Origin: an uncultured Christensenella sp.
Lineage (GTDB): Bacteria > Bacillota > Clostridia > Christensenellales > UBA3700
Assembly: GCA_949290515.1 (NCBI GenBank)
Contig: CASERZ010000002.1
Location: forward strand, 1 to 64,000
DNA length: 64,000 nucleotides
Direction of reading: 5' to 3'
Shown here: one piece after another, positions 35,450 through 43,536 of the stretch
How positions within the stretch are numbered: the stretch's first letter is position 1
Layout: the number at the start of each line of letters is the position of its first letter
Made by a program: the position numbers and the translations under genes
Notes under the pieces: generated by a model
What the model saw: only the letters and a program-made list of their open reading frames with translations
What the model was told of the DNA's origin: nothing
Database searches by the model: none

Positions 35450-36445
35450 TCAGCCCGCCTTGTTCTGCAGAGAAGCTACGAGGCGCGTATAGTAGTATCC
35501 GAGATACTTTTGCAAATCGGTATTGCCTTCCACGAGCTTCAAAGCTACATCCTTAGGGATATCCTTGTAATAGTCGTATGCAAGCTGATATCGCGATTCG
35601 TAGTTTTCCGCTTTCTCTCCCGCGTAGCCAATCTGTTGTTCGAGTTTTTCTATTTCGAGTTGGTCCTTTGCCCTTTGGGCAATCTGTTTTTCGATGGCAA
35701 GCTGTCTGTCTTCGAGGTATTGCGCCTCCTTGACTTTGAGATTGTCGTTGTATTTGTTGATATCGTCTATCTGCTTTTGTCTGTCAGCCAGAAGCGTATC
35801 TATTTCTTTCTGAAGCTTCTGCGCATAGTTTATGTTGAGCTCGTTGAGCGCGGCTTCTTTCTGACTGTTGAGTTTTTCTATATCGGCATCGTAGGACGCA
35901 AGCTTATTTTCGAGATTTGCGCCTATTGCGCCGAGTTCCTCGTTTTTGGTCTGCTCTGCACGTGCGCTCTGCGAATCTCCTATGGACGAACGCAAGAGCC
36001 CTTTTTCAACAAGAGAGTTGCGCATCTGTTTTTCAAGCTCGGCATACTCCCTCTCCAGCTCTTCGGACTCGAGTTTGCTTTCGTTTGCCGCTTTGTCTTT
36101 ATCGGTTTCTATCTGACCTATCTTGCCGTCGTAATCCGCGCTGACCGACTGAATATCGCTGCCCAGCAATTCGTCGTACTTCTTTTGAGTTTTGTCTTTG
36201 ATAGTCTTCTCGTCATCGCCCGTATACTCTCTGTATTCGAATTCTATCTTTTCGGGCAACAAGTCCTCGATATCCTCGTACAAATCTTCGTTGCTGTGCT
36301 CGGCTTTATACTCTTCGTCAATCTGCTTGAGCTGTTCGTTGAGCTTGTTTTGAGACTCTTCGTAAGGAGAAAGGTCGATTTCCTTATCTTCCTCTTTACC
36401 GAAAAAGTCCTTAATTTTGTTTACTATTTCGTTAAACCAGCCCAT
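35450..36445 (-). CDS. Phage coiled-coil structural protein (unknown)
   Basis: 331-aa, highly charged protein. It opens MGWFNEIVNKIKDFFGKEEDKE, an amphipathic helix, and continues as almost unbroken heptad-rich coiled coil (~25-280) with many Glu, Lys and Gln; only the end (~285-331, YKDIPKDVALKLVEGNTDLQKYLGYYYTRLV) looks globular. No family recognised. Its position after the tail-accessory genes and before the holins fits an ejection/internal virion protein or tail needle. GGAG precedes the ATG by 7 bases. Confidence 0.65.
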   Translation of the reverse strand: MGWFNEIVNKIKDFFGKEEDKEIDLSPYEESQNKLNEQLKQIDEEYKAEHSNEDLYEDIEDLLPEKIEFEYREYTGDDEKTIKDKTQKKYDELLGSDIQSVSADYDGKIGQIETDKDKAANESKLESEELEREYAELEKQMRNSLVEKGLLRSSIGDSQSARAEQTKNEELGAIGANLENKLASYDADIEKLNSQKEAALNELNINYAQKLQKEIDTLLADRQKQIDDINKYNDNLKVKEAQYLEDRQLAIEKQIAQRAKDQLEIEKLEQQIGYAGEKAENYESRYQLAYDYYKDIPKDVALKLVEGNTDLQKYLGYYYTRLVASLQNKAG

Positions 36446-36566
36446 TTTTATTCTCCTTTTGGTTTTTTGTAGAGTTGCGAACGGCTGAGAGATAGAGGTG
36501 CGTTTTGTATTTGGTAATATCGCGCGTCAATCTTGTCAGCCGCTTGCTTTTCGTATATATCTTCAT
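36432..36566 (-). CDS. Small basic peptide, translationally coupled (44 aa)
   Basis: A 44-codon frame starts with ATG at 36566 that overlaps the TGA of the previous gene (ATGA) and ends 14 bases inside the coiled-coil gene. It begins MKIYTKSKRLTRLTRDITKY and is rich in Lys, Arg and Thr with no hydrophobic helix. It closes what would otherwise be the only gap in this part of the operon. The coupling and tight fit are the evidence; there is no homology I can see. Confidence 0.5.
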   Translation of the reverse strand: MKIYTKSKRLTRLTRDITKYKTHLYLSAVRNSTKNQKENKNGLV

Positions 36567-36946
36567 AGCGAAAGTATGCTGCTGAAGGACACGTCTCCCG
36601 TCAGTCTTACTCTCGCCGACGCGACGTTGGGCGAAGTAAAAAACTCCAGTGTATGGTATCCTCTTTCCGCCTCAATGTCCTCAAGCGTAATTACTCCTTT
36701 GCGCACTTGAAGTTCGACGCCGTCCAGCAAAACTCTGCACTGCACTTCCCCCGACAAAGAGTAGTCGGGCATAGCGATAACTTCGCATTCCGTCTTTCCG
36801 CCCGACGTAAAGAATCTTACCGCGAGTTCACCCGACGCGCCGTTTTGCTGCATAACGTAGTAATACGTGTTTTTAGTATTGAGCAAATGGTTCTGAAGGT
36901 TTTCGTTGACGTCCTCGACCATAAACTCTATTCTCTTCAAATTCAT
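36563..36946 (-). CDS. Phage-cassette hypothetical protein (127 aa)
   Basis: 127-aa soluble protein, mostly predicted beta strands (ELAVRFFTSGGKTECEVIAMPDYSLSGEVQCRVLLDG, YHTLEFFTSPNVASARVRLTG). No family recognised; the beta-rich pattern would fit a small tail or decoration protein. It starts 8 bases after the propeller-like gene ends and its stop overlaps the small basic peptide start. Confidence 0.65.
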   Translation of the reverse strand: MNLKRIEFMVEDVNENLQNHLLNTKNTYYYVMQQNGASGELAVRFFTSGGKTECEVIAMPDYSLSGEVQCRVLLDGVELQVRKGVITLEDIEAERGYHTLEFFTSPNVASARVRLTGDVSFSSILSL

Positions 36947-36954
36947 ACTCCCTC

Positions 36955-38388
36955 CTAAGAGATAAAGTCCACCGTAAATTTAGGGGGACGGATATCTTCG
37001 CTTACGTTGTCGCTCCGTATGTAAAATACGAAGTTTTGCGCCTTTATGTACAGGTGTATTTTGTTTTCCGACGGTGAAAGCACGTACTCGTTTCTCTCAT
37101 CGTTTGCGATAATGCCGAGCGTATACTGACAGGGCGTCGAATACTCTACGCTTCTGAGCACTTTGACCTGAGCGGGCGCGCCGAAATCTATCTCGGGCGT
37201 CTGCCAGTATTTAAGCAAAGATTTGCCGAGATACAATCCGCTGTCGTCGAGCTGAACGATTGCGTCGCAATCGTCGCTAAGACCTATGATACGGTTGAAG
37301 TCACTCGTATTGAGCGCAAGCAGTCGCGAAAAGCTGATGCCTCTCATAATATTTACGCTCTTGTCCGTAAGGTCAAAAAGCAAAAGCACGTTGTTGTCGG
37401 CGTCTCTCGTAAATACGCCGTAATCGGCCTTGTCGGCATTTGTGAAAGAGAGTACGTATTTATGGTGAAGATAACAAGCGTACACGTCGTCGAATCCTCT
37501 TAAGATGAGGTCGTTGGCTTTGATTGAATATCTTGTGACGTCATAGCCGTCAAACAGGTATACGCCGTCCTCGCTCGCGAAGGCTATGTATTCTCCGCAG
37601 TCGGTAACCGTAGGCGCGTAAATTCTACCGCACGAAGTGTAGACCTTTTTCATTGAAAACTGATTTTGGTCGGCAAACGCTGTCAGGCGGTAAATTCCGT
37701 AGTCGCAGAATATGTACAGATAGTTGCTGAAACTTTTGAGTACTCTCACCTCTCCCAATGTGCCGTCGAAGCCGATATAACCGCCCTCGTCTATGGACAC
37801 GTTCCAGTTGAAAGGGTCGAAGTTATCGCTGAACCACAGGCTGTTGCGTATTCCTTTCGCTATCGCGTAAATTCTCTCGTAATGCACGCACAGACCTTCT
37901 ATCTGTCCTTGGTACTCCACGTCGAGAAGCTGACCGTTTTTAAAGACTTTAATGCCGTTGTCTCCCGAGAGTATGAGCAAATCCTCGTCGCCGTAGAGAT
38001 ATCCCGTACCGCTCGTAAAGAATCCTTCGCAGTCTATATGGTTCCACTTATCGTCCCCTACAAGCGCGTAATCCACTCCGTTTTCGTATGTCAATACGAG
38101 AGTGCTTACGAGTTTTCCGTCGGCTTGCGTCTTGGTGCAAAATAGACGTTTGTCCTTTGCTCTAAAATCCTCAGAGAGCGCGGGCGCGCCTTTGCCGTTG
38201 ACGTCCAGTTCGTTGATTCCGTAGGGATTGACGAGTCTGCCGTTTTTAAATCGGTAATTGTACACCGTATCCACGTAATCGCACGGCAAATCGGCAGAAG
38301 TTTTGGTTTCGTCGTAGCCCTTAAACCCCGAAAGAGCTACGGTTTTGCGCTTAGGTTTTGCGAGCGCATAGTCCTTGTCGTAAAACAT
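36955..38388 (-). CDS. Propeller-like tail protein (P22 gp10/T7 gp12-like by position)
   Basis: 477-aa protein made of repeated short beta blades of the kind GYLYGDEDLLILSGDNGIKVFKNG, NYLYIFCDYGIYRLTAF and EYIAFASEDGVYLFDGYDVTRYSIK, indicating a beta-propeller. In short-tailed phages the adaptor gene is followed by such a nozzle/packaged-DNA stabilisation protein (P22 gp10, T7 gp12). Here it likewise starts one base after the adaptor gene. Assignment is by fold pattern plus gene order, not by sequence identity. N terminus FYDKDYALAKPKRKTVALSGFKGYD is peptide-like. Confidence 0.65.
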   Translation of the reverse strand: MFYDKDYALAKPKRKTVALSGFKGYDETKTSADLPCDYVDTVYNYRFKNGRLVNPYGINELDVNGKGAPALSEDFRAKDKRLFCTKTQADGKLVSTLVLTYENGVDYALVGDDKWNHIDCEGFFTSGTGYLYGDEDLLILSGDNGIKVFKNGQLLDVEYQGQIEGLCVHYERIYAIAKGIRNSLWFSDNFDPFNWNVSIDEGGYIGFDGTLGEVRVLKSFSNYLYIFCDYGIYRLTAFADQNQFSMKKVYTSCGRIYAPTVTDCGEYIAFASEDGVYLFDGYDVTRYSIKANDLILRGFDDVYACYLHHKYVLSFTNADKADYGVFTRDADNNVLLLFDLTDKSVNIMRGISFSRLLALNTSDFNRIIGLSDDCDAIVQLDDSGLYLGKSLLKYWQTPEIDFGAPAQVKVLRSVEYSTPCQYTLGIIANDERNEYVLSPSENKIHLYIKAQNFVFYIRSDNVSEDIRPPKFTVDFIS

Positions 38389-38389
38389 A

Positions 38390-38941
38390 TCACAACCACC
38401 TTCTGGGCTTGACTTTAATCTCGCCCTTTTTTCTCACGGCTGTGCGCATATCCTCTTTGAATCTCGTAGAGTATGCGACAGACTGCTCGTACATACCCTG
38501 TATGAGCGTATACTCCGCGCAAATACCCAAAGCCAGCGTTTTCGCGCTGACCAAAGGACTGACGGGACACTGCTCGTCTATCTCGATATCCACGGGCATA
38601 TACGAGTATTTTACCGACGCATTCTTTATGTTTTCGTTATGCAGGACGCATTCGGTAGGGGTCATTCTGAAGTTACTCGCAATGCCGTCGGCAGCGTTTC
38701 GGACGGAGAGTATTTCCAGCACTCTGTGCAGAAGTTTTTCGTAACTTATTCTGCCTCCCTGCACCTCGACCTGCTCGGTTTCGATGAGCGGAATATAGTC
38801 GGTCGCGATTTCTTTGATTACGAGATTAGCGCACTTGACCAACAATTTAAGTCGCGGGTGCTGAGCCGTCTTGTTGTTAACCGACGCGTCTTCGTCCCCC
38901 AGATAAGTCAACGATATCTGTATAGCTTCTTTTAATTCCAT
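38390..38941 (-). CDS. Head-tail adaptor (P22 gp4/T7 gp11-like)
   Basis: 183-aa helical protein (MELKEAIQISLTYLG..., KLLVKCANLVIKEIATDYIPL, VSAKTLALGICAEYTLIQGMYEQSVAYSTRFKEDMRTAVRKKG). Size, helical N and C termini around a short beta region, and position between capsid and propeller-like genes match the ring adaptor that joins portal to nozzle in podoviruses. GGAG is 6 bases before the ATG. A strong hairpin terminator sits directly upstream, so this may be a second transcriptional segment. Confidence 0.65.
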   Translation of the reverse strand: MELKEAIQISLTYLGDEDASVNNKTAQHPRLKLLVKCANLVIKEIATDYIPLIETEQVEVQGGRISYEKLLHRVLEILSVRNAADGIASNFRMTPTECVLHNENIKNASVKYSYMPVDIEIDEQCPVSPLVSAKTLALGICAEYTLIQGMYEQSVAYSTRFKEDMRTAVRKKGEIKVKPRRWL

Positions 38942-38954
38942 TTTTCTCTCCTTA

Positions 38955-38982
38955 TGATAAAAGGGTGAGTTGCCTCACCCTT
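38955..38982 (-). terminator. Internal terminator/attenuator in the phage operon
   Basis: AAGGGTGAG and CTCACCCTT (38961-38982) form a 9-bp stem with loop TTGC, followed on the minus strand by TTTTATC. It lies 5 bases after the 104-aa gene and just before the adaptor's Shine-Dalgarno, so capsid-side transcripts could stop here. Confidence 0.7.
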
Positions 38983-38986
38983 AAGC

Positions 38987-39301
38987 TCAGAGTTCGATGC
39001 TCTGCATCGTTTTTTCAAACAATGCTTTAGCGTGTTCCTCTTCGAGTTGTTTGTTGTGTTGTTCTATTTGTCTGAGTATCATTTCTCTGTTTTTAATTCC
39101 GCTCTCCAGCGCGTAGTCCACGGCACGTTTGTCAAGAGTCGGATAGGGAAACGTAAGCTGATATGTAGGCTTACATCTTTCGTTGTGCAATTCGTAGCGG
39201 TGCGTATCCCCGTTAAAGTAAATTTTGTAGTTTGCGTCTATACTCTTTATCCGCTCCGCTATCGAGAATAAATCGTTGCGCACTTCAAAAAGTTTTTCCA
39301 T
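38987..39301 (-). CDS. Phage-cassette hypothetical protein (104 aa)
   Basis: 104-aa protein. A beta-rich N half (FEVRNDLFSIAERIKSIDANYKIYFNGDTHRYELHN) is followed by a long charged helix (KNREMILRQIEQHNKQLEEEHAKALFEKTM). Small proteins with an NYKIYFN..RYELH pattern occur after capsid genes in Bacillota phages, but their function is not known to me. ATG follows AGGAG 5 bases away; it is 56 bases after the capsid stop and is followed by a terminator. Confidence 0.65.
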   Translation of the reverse strand: MEKLFEVRNDLFSIAERIKSIDANYKIYFNGDTHRYELHNERCKPTYQLTFPYPTLDKRAVDYALESGIKNREMILRQIEQHNKQLEEEHAKALFEKTMQSIEL

Positions 39302-39357
39302 ACTTACTCCTTAAAATTCCGTCGGGCTCTCATATCCGATACCGGACTTTAGAACAC

Positions 39358-40527
39358 TCAGGCGGTAATACCCGAAAGCTTTGCCTGACCGATAGGCTTG
39401 TCGCAAATCATATCGGCATACTTGACGAGAGTTGCGCTGTAAGTAGCACTGCCCGCTTTCTGTTTGATGACCTTGCCGTTGTCGCCTTCGAGCCATCTCC
39501 AGTCGCAAAGCTGATGCATCTTGAAGTCCTTGCTGTTGAGCAAGTACATAGTACCGTTGTCGACAAATCTGTCTGCGATGAGAGGTATGCCGTTGTAAGA
39601 CAAAGCCTTAAAGCCTCCGTCGAGATTCATATAGTCGATATTGGTACGGGTAAGAGCGAGGTAGTCGAGGTATGCTCTTCTTACGTCGTAGGAGCATACG
39701 ATGAAGTCAATCTGACTGCCCGCAACTTCGTCGATATAGTCGATTGCGCTCTGAATTTTAGCCGAAGAAATCGAGCCTACGCTTTCGTAGTGTTTGGGTT
39801 GCAACCAGCTTCTGCCCTCTCTTGCAAGTCCGTAGAGGTCTTTATCCGAGAAGATTGCGCCGAGACCGGTAAGTTCGTTTTCCTTAGAGCCTTGTACGGT
39901 TAAGGTATCGCCGTCCTGAACGGAAGAAGATACGCTGCCGCTGACGGTTACGACGTTGTTTACTCTGTCGATAGCCGTAATTCTTACGCCCTTGAGGTCG
40001 GAATATACGCTGCCCGAAGACTTGGAAAATACGTCTACGACCATACCTTCCATAAGGTTGTTGACTTTGTCAACCTTGATATTGTTTGCGGAAGAGCCGC
40101 TTTGCTGACACGTAGCGAGAATACCGCTGCCGTCGCCGTAGAGCATTCTGCCGAGGTTGAATTTGGACGCTTTGAGAAGTCCTTCCATCTCCGCATTGAG
40201 CAGGTTGACGAACGCGCCGGTATTGGACTGCGAAGCTCTTATAGCCTTGTCGGACAGCTCAATCGTGCCGTAAAGGTTTTTGAGTTCGAGCTTGAATCTG
40301 TCGTAGTTGTTTGCTGCGGGCGTAGGCAATTCGCCGCTTTCGGTACCTGCGCCGATACCGCCGTTGATGCCGTAGGGAACGAGTTTGATTATTTCTTTAC
40401 CCCATACGTCCGAAGTAGTCTGTTCGATTTTTGCAAGGAGTGGATTGACTCCTATGTTAAGTTGGTCTGCCACCACGTTCAAATAAACGCTTTTGAGTGC
40501 TTTTTCCGCTGTTTCTAACGTTACCAT
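39358..40527 (-). CDS. Phage major capsid protein (HK97-fold type)
   Basis: 389-aa protein with features of HK97-fold capsids: N-terminal arm, ELKNLYGTIELSDKAIRASQSNTGAFVNLLNAEMEGL spine helix, an inserted beta domain (~150-215: GMVVDVFSKSSG, VTVSGSVSSSVQDGDTLTV), and the A-domain SYNGIPLIADRFVDNGTMYLLNSKDFKMHQ. GRMLYGDGSG is a common capsid motif. It starts in the TAATG overlap with the scaffold gene and has AGGAGG 6 bases upstream, the best Shine-Dalgarno of the cassette, as expected for the most abundant virion protein. Confidence 0.85.
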   Translation of the reverse strand: MVTLETAEKALKSVYLNVVADQLNIGVNPLLAKIEQTTSDVWGKEIIKLVPYGINGGIGAGTESGELPTPAANNYDRFKLELKNLYGTIELSDKAIRASQSNTGAFVNLLNAEMEGLLKASKFNLGRMLYGDGSGILATCQQSGSSANNIKVDKVNNLMEGMVVDVFSKSSGSVYSDLKGVRITAIDRVNNVVTVSGSVSSSVQDGDTLTVQGSKENELTGLGAIFSDKDLYGLAREGRSWLQPKHYESVGSISSAKIQSAIDYIDEVAGSQIDFIVCSYDVRRAYLDYLALTRTNIDYMNLDGGFKALSYNGIPLIADRFVDNGTMYLLNSKDFKMHQLCDWRWLEGDNGKVIKQKAGSATYSATLVKYADMICDKPIGQAKLSGITA

Positions 40528-41201
40528 TATATCCTCCTGTTGTTGAGCATAGTTGTAATTACTGCACCCGCCTCTTCTATGCTCTTAGGTCTTGAAGGCG
40601 GTGTGAGTGTGATTTGTCCTCCTGAGGAGATAGCCCTTACGGGCATAGATTTTTGCAGATTGTCGAGATAATCGTCCACGATAGCCTGTCTTACGCTCTC
40701 GTTGGAATAGACGTAGTTTTTGAGAAAACTCTCGTCCGTTGCAAGAGTTTCGGGAGCTGTATACTCTCTGCAAAGCACTCTGAGAAGTGCTTTTTCGAGG
40801 CATTCGTCGTCATAATGCAAGCTTTGGTCTTTTGCTATTTCGTCCCCTATCTGTGCGGCAAACCGCTTAGCTACGGGGTATTGTGCGAAAAACTTTGCGA
40901 CCGTGCTTTTCCAGCCGTCTTTGTCGAATACCGGTTTTTTGTTTTCTTCGGGAGTGTCCGATGTTTTCTCCCCCTCTTTATCGGGTATTTCGGACGTAGT
41001 CTGCGCCGTATTGTCGGTTTGAGTTTGGCTATCCGATTGCTCTGCCGTAGGCTCTTGAACGCCGTCTTGAGGGACGGTATCTTTATCTGCAATATCTTCT
41101 GTATCCTCACGGACAGGTATATTTTTCTCCTCGGGGATTATCTCCTCGGGAGCGGGTCGGGCTTGTTGCTCGTTGATTTTTTTATCTTTGTTCTTTTTCA
41201 T
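40527..41201 (-). CDS. Capsid scaffold-like protein
   Basis: 224-aa acidic, low-complexity protein (Glu/Asp/Gln/Thr-rich residues 1-~95), then a helical C-terminal part (AKFFAQYPVAKRFAAQIGDEIAKDQ). A disordered acidic N terminus, helical C terminus and position between portal and capsid are typical of assembly scaffolds. The AISSGGQITLTPPSRPKSIEEAGAVI tail resembles ends seen in such proteins. It overlaps the portal gene by 20 bp and the capsid start by 1 base. No maturation protease is encoded. Confidence 0.7.
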   Translation of the reverse strand: MKKNKDKKINEQQARPAPEEIIPEEKNIPVREDTEDIADKDTVPQDGVQEPTAEQSDSQTQTDNTAQTTSEIPDKEGEKTSDTPEENKKPVFDKDGWKSTVAKFFAQYPVAKRFAAQIGDEIAKDQSLHYDDECLEKALLRVLCREYTAPETLATDESFLKNYVYSNESVRQAIVDDYLDNLQKSMPVRAISSGGQITLTPPSRPKSIEEAGAVITTMLNNRRI

Positions 41202-43062
41202 TTTGCTCCTCGTATGCCTGCATTCCGCCGTTCATCAGTTTTGCAAGTCTGTGTTGTTTTATATGTTCGTCGAGTGCGGTCTTTGCCTTATCGTCCTTGC
41301 TCTCGAGAAGTGCTTTTATATGCTCCTCGATATGCAAGTCGTGCTCGTCGTATTCGGCTACGGCAAGTTTTGCTTTGCCCGCGTCAAGGTTTTCCTTGAG
41401 CGCTTTTTTGCGGTGAGTTTCGTCGGTATCGCGCGCCGATTCCCAGTTTCCGAATCCCAAAAGCTCGAGAATTTTTACTTTATTGCGCGCAGATACTTCT
41501 CCGTTTTCTCCGTTGAAAATACCCATACGCACGAGTTCGAGCACCATATTTCTTCTGTTTTCGAGAGTGTCGGTAAGTTCGTTTTCGTTGTCGAATACCA
41601 AATCGTCGCTTTTCAAATCGCTCGCGTTAAAATAAGCAAGTTCGACTTCTCCGTTATCTCCGGAAAATCTCTTCATTCGCTTACCGCTGCAAAACTGTTT
41701 GTAAAGTCTGAGCATCTGCTCGCATATACGTTTGACCGCATTGCGCAAAGAGGTAGTCGCTATGTTTAGTCGCGTTTCGTCCTGTTCGACGAGCAAGCCT
41801 ATCGCCTTACCCGACATACTGTTGTAGACGTCCGAGTATTTGCTCAGCTCGCTAACGCCCGACATAGTGGTAAACTCCGAAAGTATTCTCTCTTCTTCGT
41901 ACTGAAAATCCACAGGTACTCTTCCCACCTCGAGAAGTCTGGGGGGAGTCGAGCCCTGACGGTACACAAGCACTTTGCCGGGAGACAGTCCCTCGTCTTC
42001 GAGATTGTCGGTATCTATCGAGCCGTCCTCTACGGTAAGCACGCCCATAGCCAGTCTGTTCATAAACTCGTGTTTTCTGTTTTTGACCGCATTGTAAGCC
42101 CTTTGCAAAGGAATAAGTCTTTCGATAATGCTGGTACCGTAAAAACAGCCTATTTTGTCGAGACAAATCGTCTTTGTAAAAGGATAACCTCTGACGTCGT
42201 TAGTTTCGTTGATATAAGGCAAATCTCCGTAGTAAAGAAGTTGGTCGCCCGCGACGATGACGAGTTCTCCGTCGGGTTTTTCGCTGGTCGGCTTGGTGTA
42301 TCTTTCGATTACTATGCACATATCGTGCGCAACGCTGTCTATCATATTGGGAAGCGAGGCATTGTAGCCCAGTCCTCCGCCAATCTGCGCATTGTCGAGA
42401 GAAAAGACGTTGACGTCCTCTCCTTTAACGTCCGCGCCCCAGAGGTTTTTGACCTCGTCCACGTGATAGGCTTTTGCGTGAATAATGCTTTGACAGTCTT
42501 CGAGTTTATCGGTAGTAAGACAGTCGGGAAAGAGTTCGTAAGGCGGTACGACGCTTATTTCGACGTCACCTTCTTTTACTCTCTTTTTGTTTTTATCCAC
42601 GCCGACAGTTCTGCCCTTATCGGGAGACCAAACGGTCTTAAAAAAGCAGGTACCCGTAACTTCGCTCCACGTAGACGCGGTATTGAGCAGAGTTGCGAGG
42701 TTATTTTCTTCGCACAGAGCCTTGATAATCTGCGTAGACAGTTTTGCCGTCTGCACGTCGCTGTCGTCTCCGCTGAAAGGTCTAACGCTGACGCCGCACT
42801 TGAGGCGGTTGAGTTTGGAAAGTCGGGTTTCGACGATTGCCGCGATATGGTTGTAGACTTCTCTCTCCTGCCAGTAATACTGTTTGCCGTACTGTTCGAT
42901 ATCTCCTACGGGAGAGATTTCGGCATACTGATTGCCGTTGTAGAAGTTCATATTAAGACGCCACTGAAGTTCGAGGGGTTTTCTCTCCTCTCGTCTTTGC
43001 AAAAAGTCTTTTCTGACCTCGCTGACAATCTCCTCTTTGAATTTGTCGTAATTTTTCTTCAT
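41182..43062 (-). CDS. Portal protein (P22-like)
   Basis: 626-aa portal, the size of P22-type portals, forming the ring through which DNA is packaged. Typical blocks are FYNGNQYAEI near the N terminus, EVYNHIAAIVETRLSKLNRLKCGVSVRP, SEVTGTCFFKTVW, PPYELFPDC, LIPLQRAYNAVKNRKHEFMNRLAMGVLTVEDGS and the long stem/crown helix region after SGVSELSKYSDVYNSMSGKAIGLLVEQ. The last ~60 residues are a charged coil. ATG overlaps the stop of the zinc-finger gene (ATGA), with AGGGAGA upstream. Confidence 0.85.
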   Translation of the reverse strand: MKKNYDKFKEEIVSEVRKDFLQRREERKPLELQWRLNMNFYNGNQYAEISPVGDIEQYGKQYYWQEREVYNHIAAIVETRLSKLNRLKCGVSVRPFSGDDSDVQTAKLSTQIIKALCEENNLATLLNTASTWSEVTGTCFFKTVWSPDKGRTVGVDKNKKRVKEGDVEISVVPPYELFPDCLTTDKLEDCQSIIHAKAYHVDEVKNLWGADVKGEDVNVFSLDNAQIGGGLGYNASLPNMIDSVAHDMCIVIERYTKPTSEKPDGELVIVAGDQLLYYGDLPYINETNDVRGYPFTKTICLDKIGCFYGTSIIERLIPLQRAYNAVKNRKHEFMNRLAMGVLTVEDGSIDTDNLEDEGLSPGKVLVYRQGSTPPRLLEVGRVPVDFQYEEERILSEFTTMSGVSELSKYSDVYNSMSGKAIGLLVEQDETRLNIATTSLRNAVKRICEQMLRLYKQFCSGKRMKRFSGDNGEVELAYFNASDLKSDDLVFDNENELTDTLENRRNMVLELVRMGIFNGENGEVSARNKVKILELLGFGNWESARDTDETHRKKALKENLDAGKAKLAVAEYDEHDLHIEEHIKALLESKDDKAKTALDEHIKQHRLAKLMNGGMQAYEEQNEKEQR

Positions 43063-43256
43063 TTTTCATCTCCCTTTTTTACGGGTACGCGTTTATAAAT
43101 CGCGCCTGCCTCTTTGAAAAAAGCTCTCATACACTTATCGCAGAGGTTGAGGTAGCTTCTCTTTTCCGTTTCGTCGGGAACGACGGAATAATGTGCGCGT
43201 TCAGGGCAAGTCCCCATATCGCATTTAAGGTTGGTTGTCTGAATAATTATCTTCAT
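43059..43256 (-). CDS. Small zinc-binding protein of the phage cassette
   Basis: 65-aa protein with two Cys pairs, CDMGTC (12-17) and CDKC (39-42), and a His between (RAHYSVV), indicating one zinc site. Basic C terminus KRVPVKKGDEK. It overlaps the upstream 99-aa gene by 32 bp and the portal start by 4 bp. Function unknown; small zinc proteins next to terminase/portal genes can be HNH remnants or packaging accessories, but no HNH residues are seen. Confidence 0.65.
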   Translation of the reverse strand: MKIIIQTTNLKCDMGTCPERAHYSVVPDETEKRSYLNLCDKCMRAFFKEAGAIYKRVPVKKGDEK

Positions 43257-43524
43257 TTTTCTCTCCTTCAGTAAAATCGTTTAACTGGGCAATAAGCCTC
43301 AGTTTGAGCTGTTGCAATTGACTGTCGCTGAGCGAAGCGAGATTACGGGAGGGGTCGTCGTCCATCTCGGCGTAAACCTTAACCGCGCTCATATCGGGCG
43401 GGAAGTGTTTTGTAGTAATCTTACGTTTGAGAAGTTCGTTGTCGCCCGAGTACTCTTCTGTAATCTCCTGTATCTCATAGCCCGTCGCTTTGCGGAACAC
43501 GGCTCTTTCTATTTCTTCATTCAC
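43225..43524 (-). CDS. Phage-cassette hypothetical protein (99 aa)
   Basis: 99-aa acidic protein (EIERAVFRKATGYEIQEITEEYSGDNELLKRKITTKHFPPDMSAVKVYAEM...). Genes with this pattern follow large terminase genes in many Bacillota phages; the role is unknown. I considered a small terminase, but there is no helix-turn-helix. It starts 12 bases after the terminase stop. Confidence 0.7.
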   Translation of the reverse strand: MNEEIERAVFRKATGYEIQEITEEYSGDNELLKRKITTKHFPPDMSAVKVYAEMDDDPSRNLASLSDSQLQQLKLRLIAQLNDFTEGEKNEDNYSDNQP

Positions 43525-43536
43525 AATATCCTCCCA

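Noticed and set aside
43225-43524. Small terminase subunit
   Set aside because: Located after rather than before terL and lacking a helix-turn-helix; left as hypothetical.
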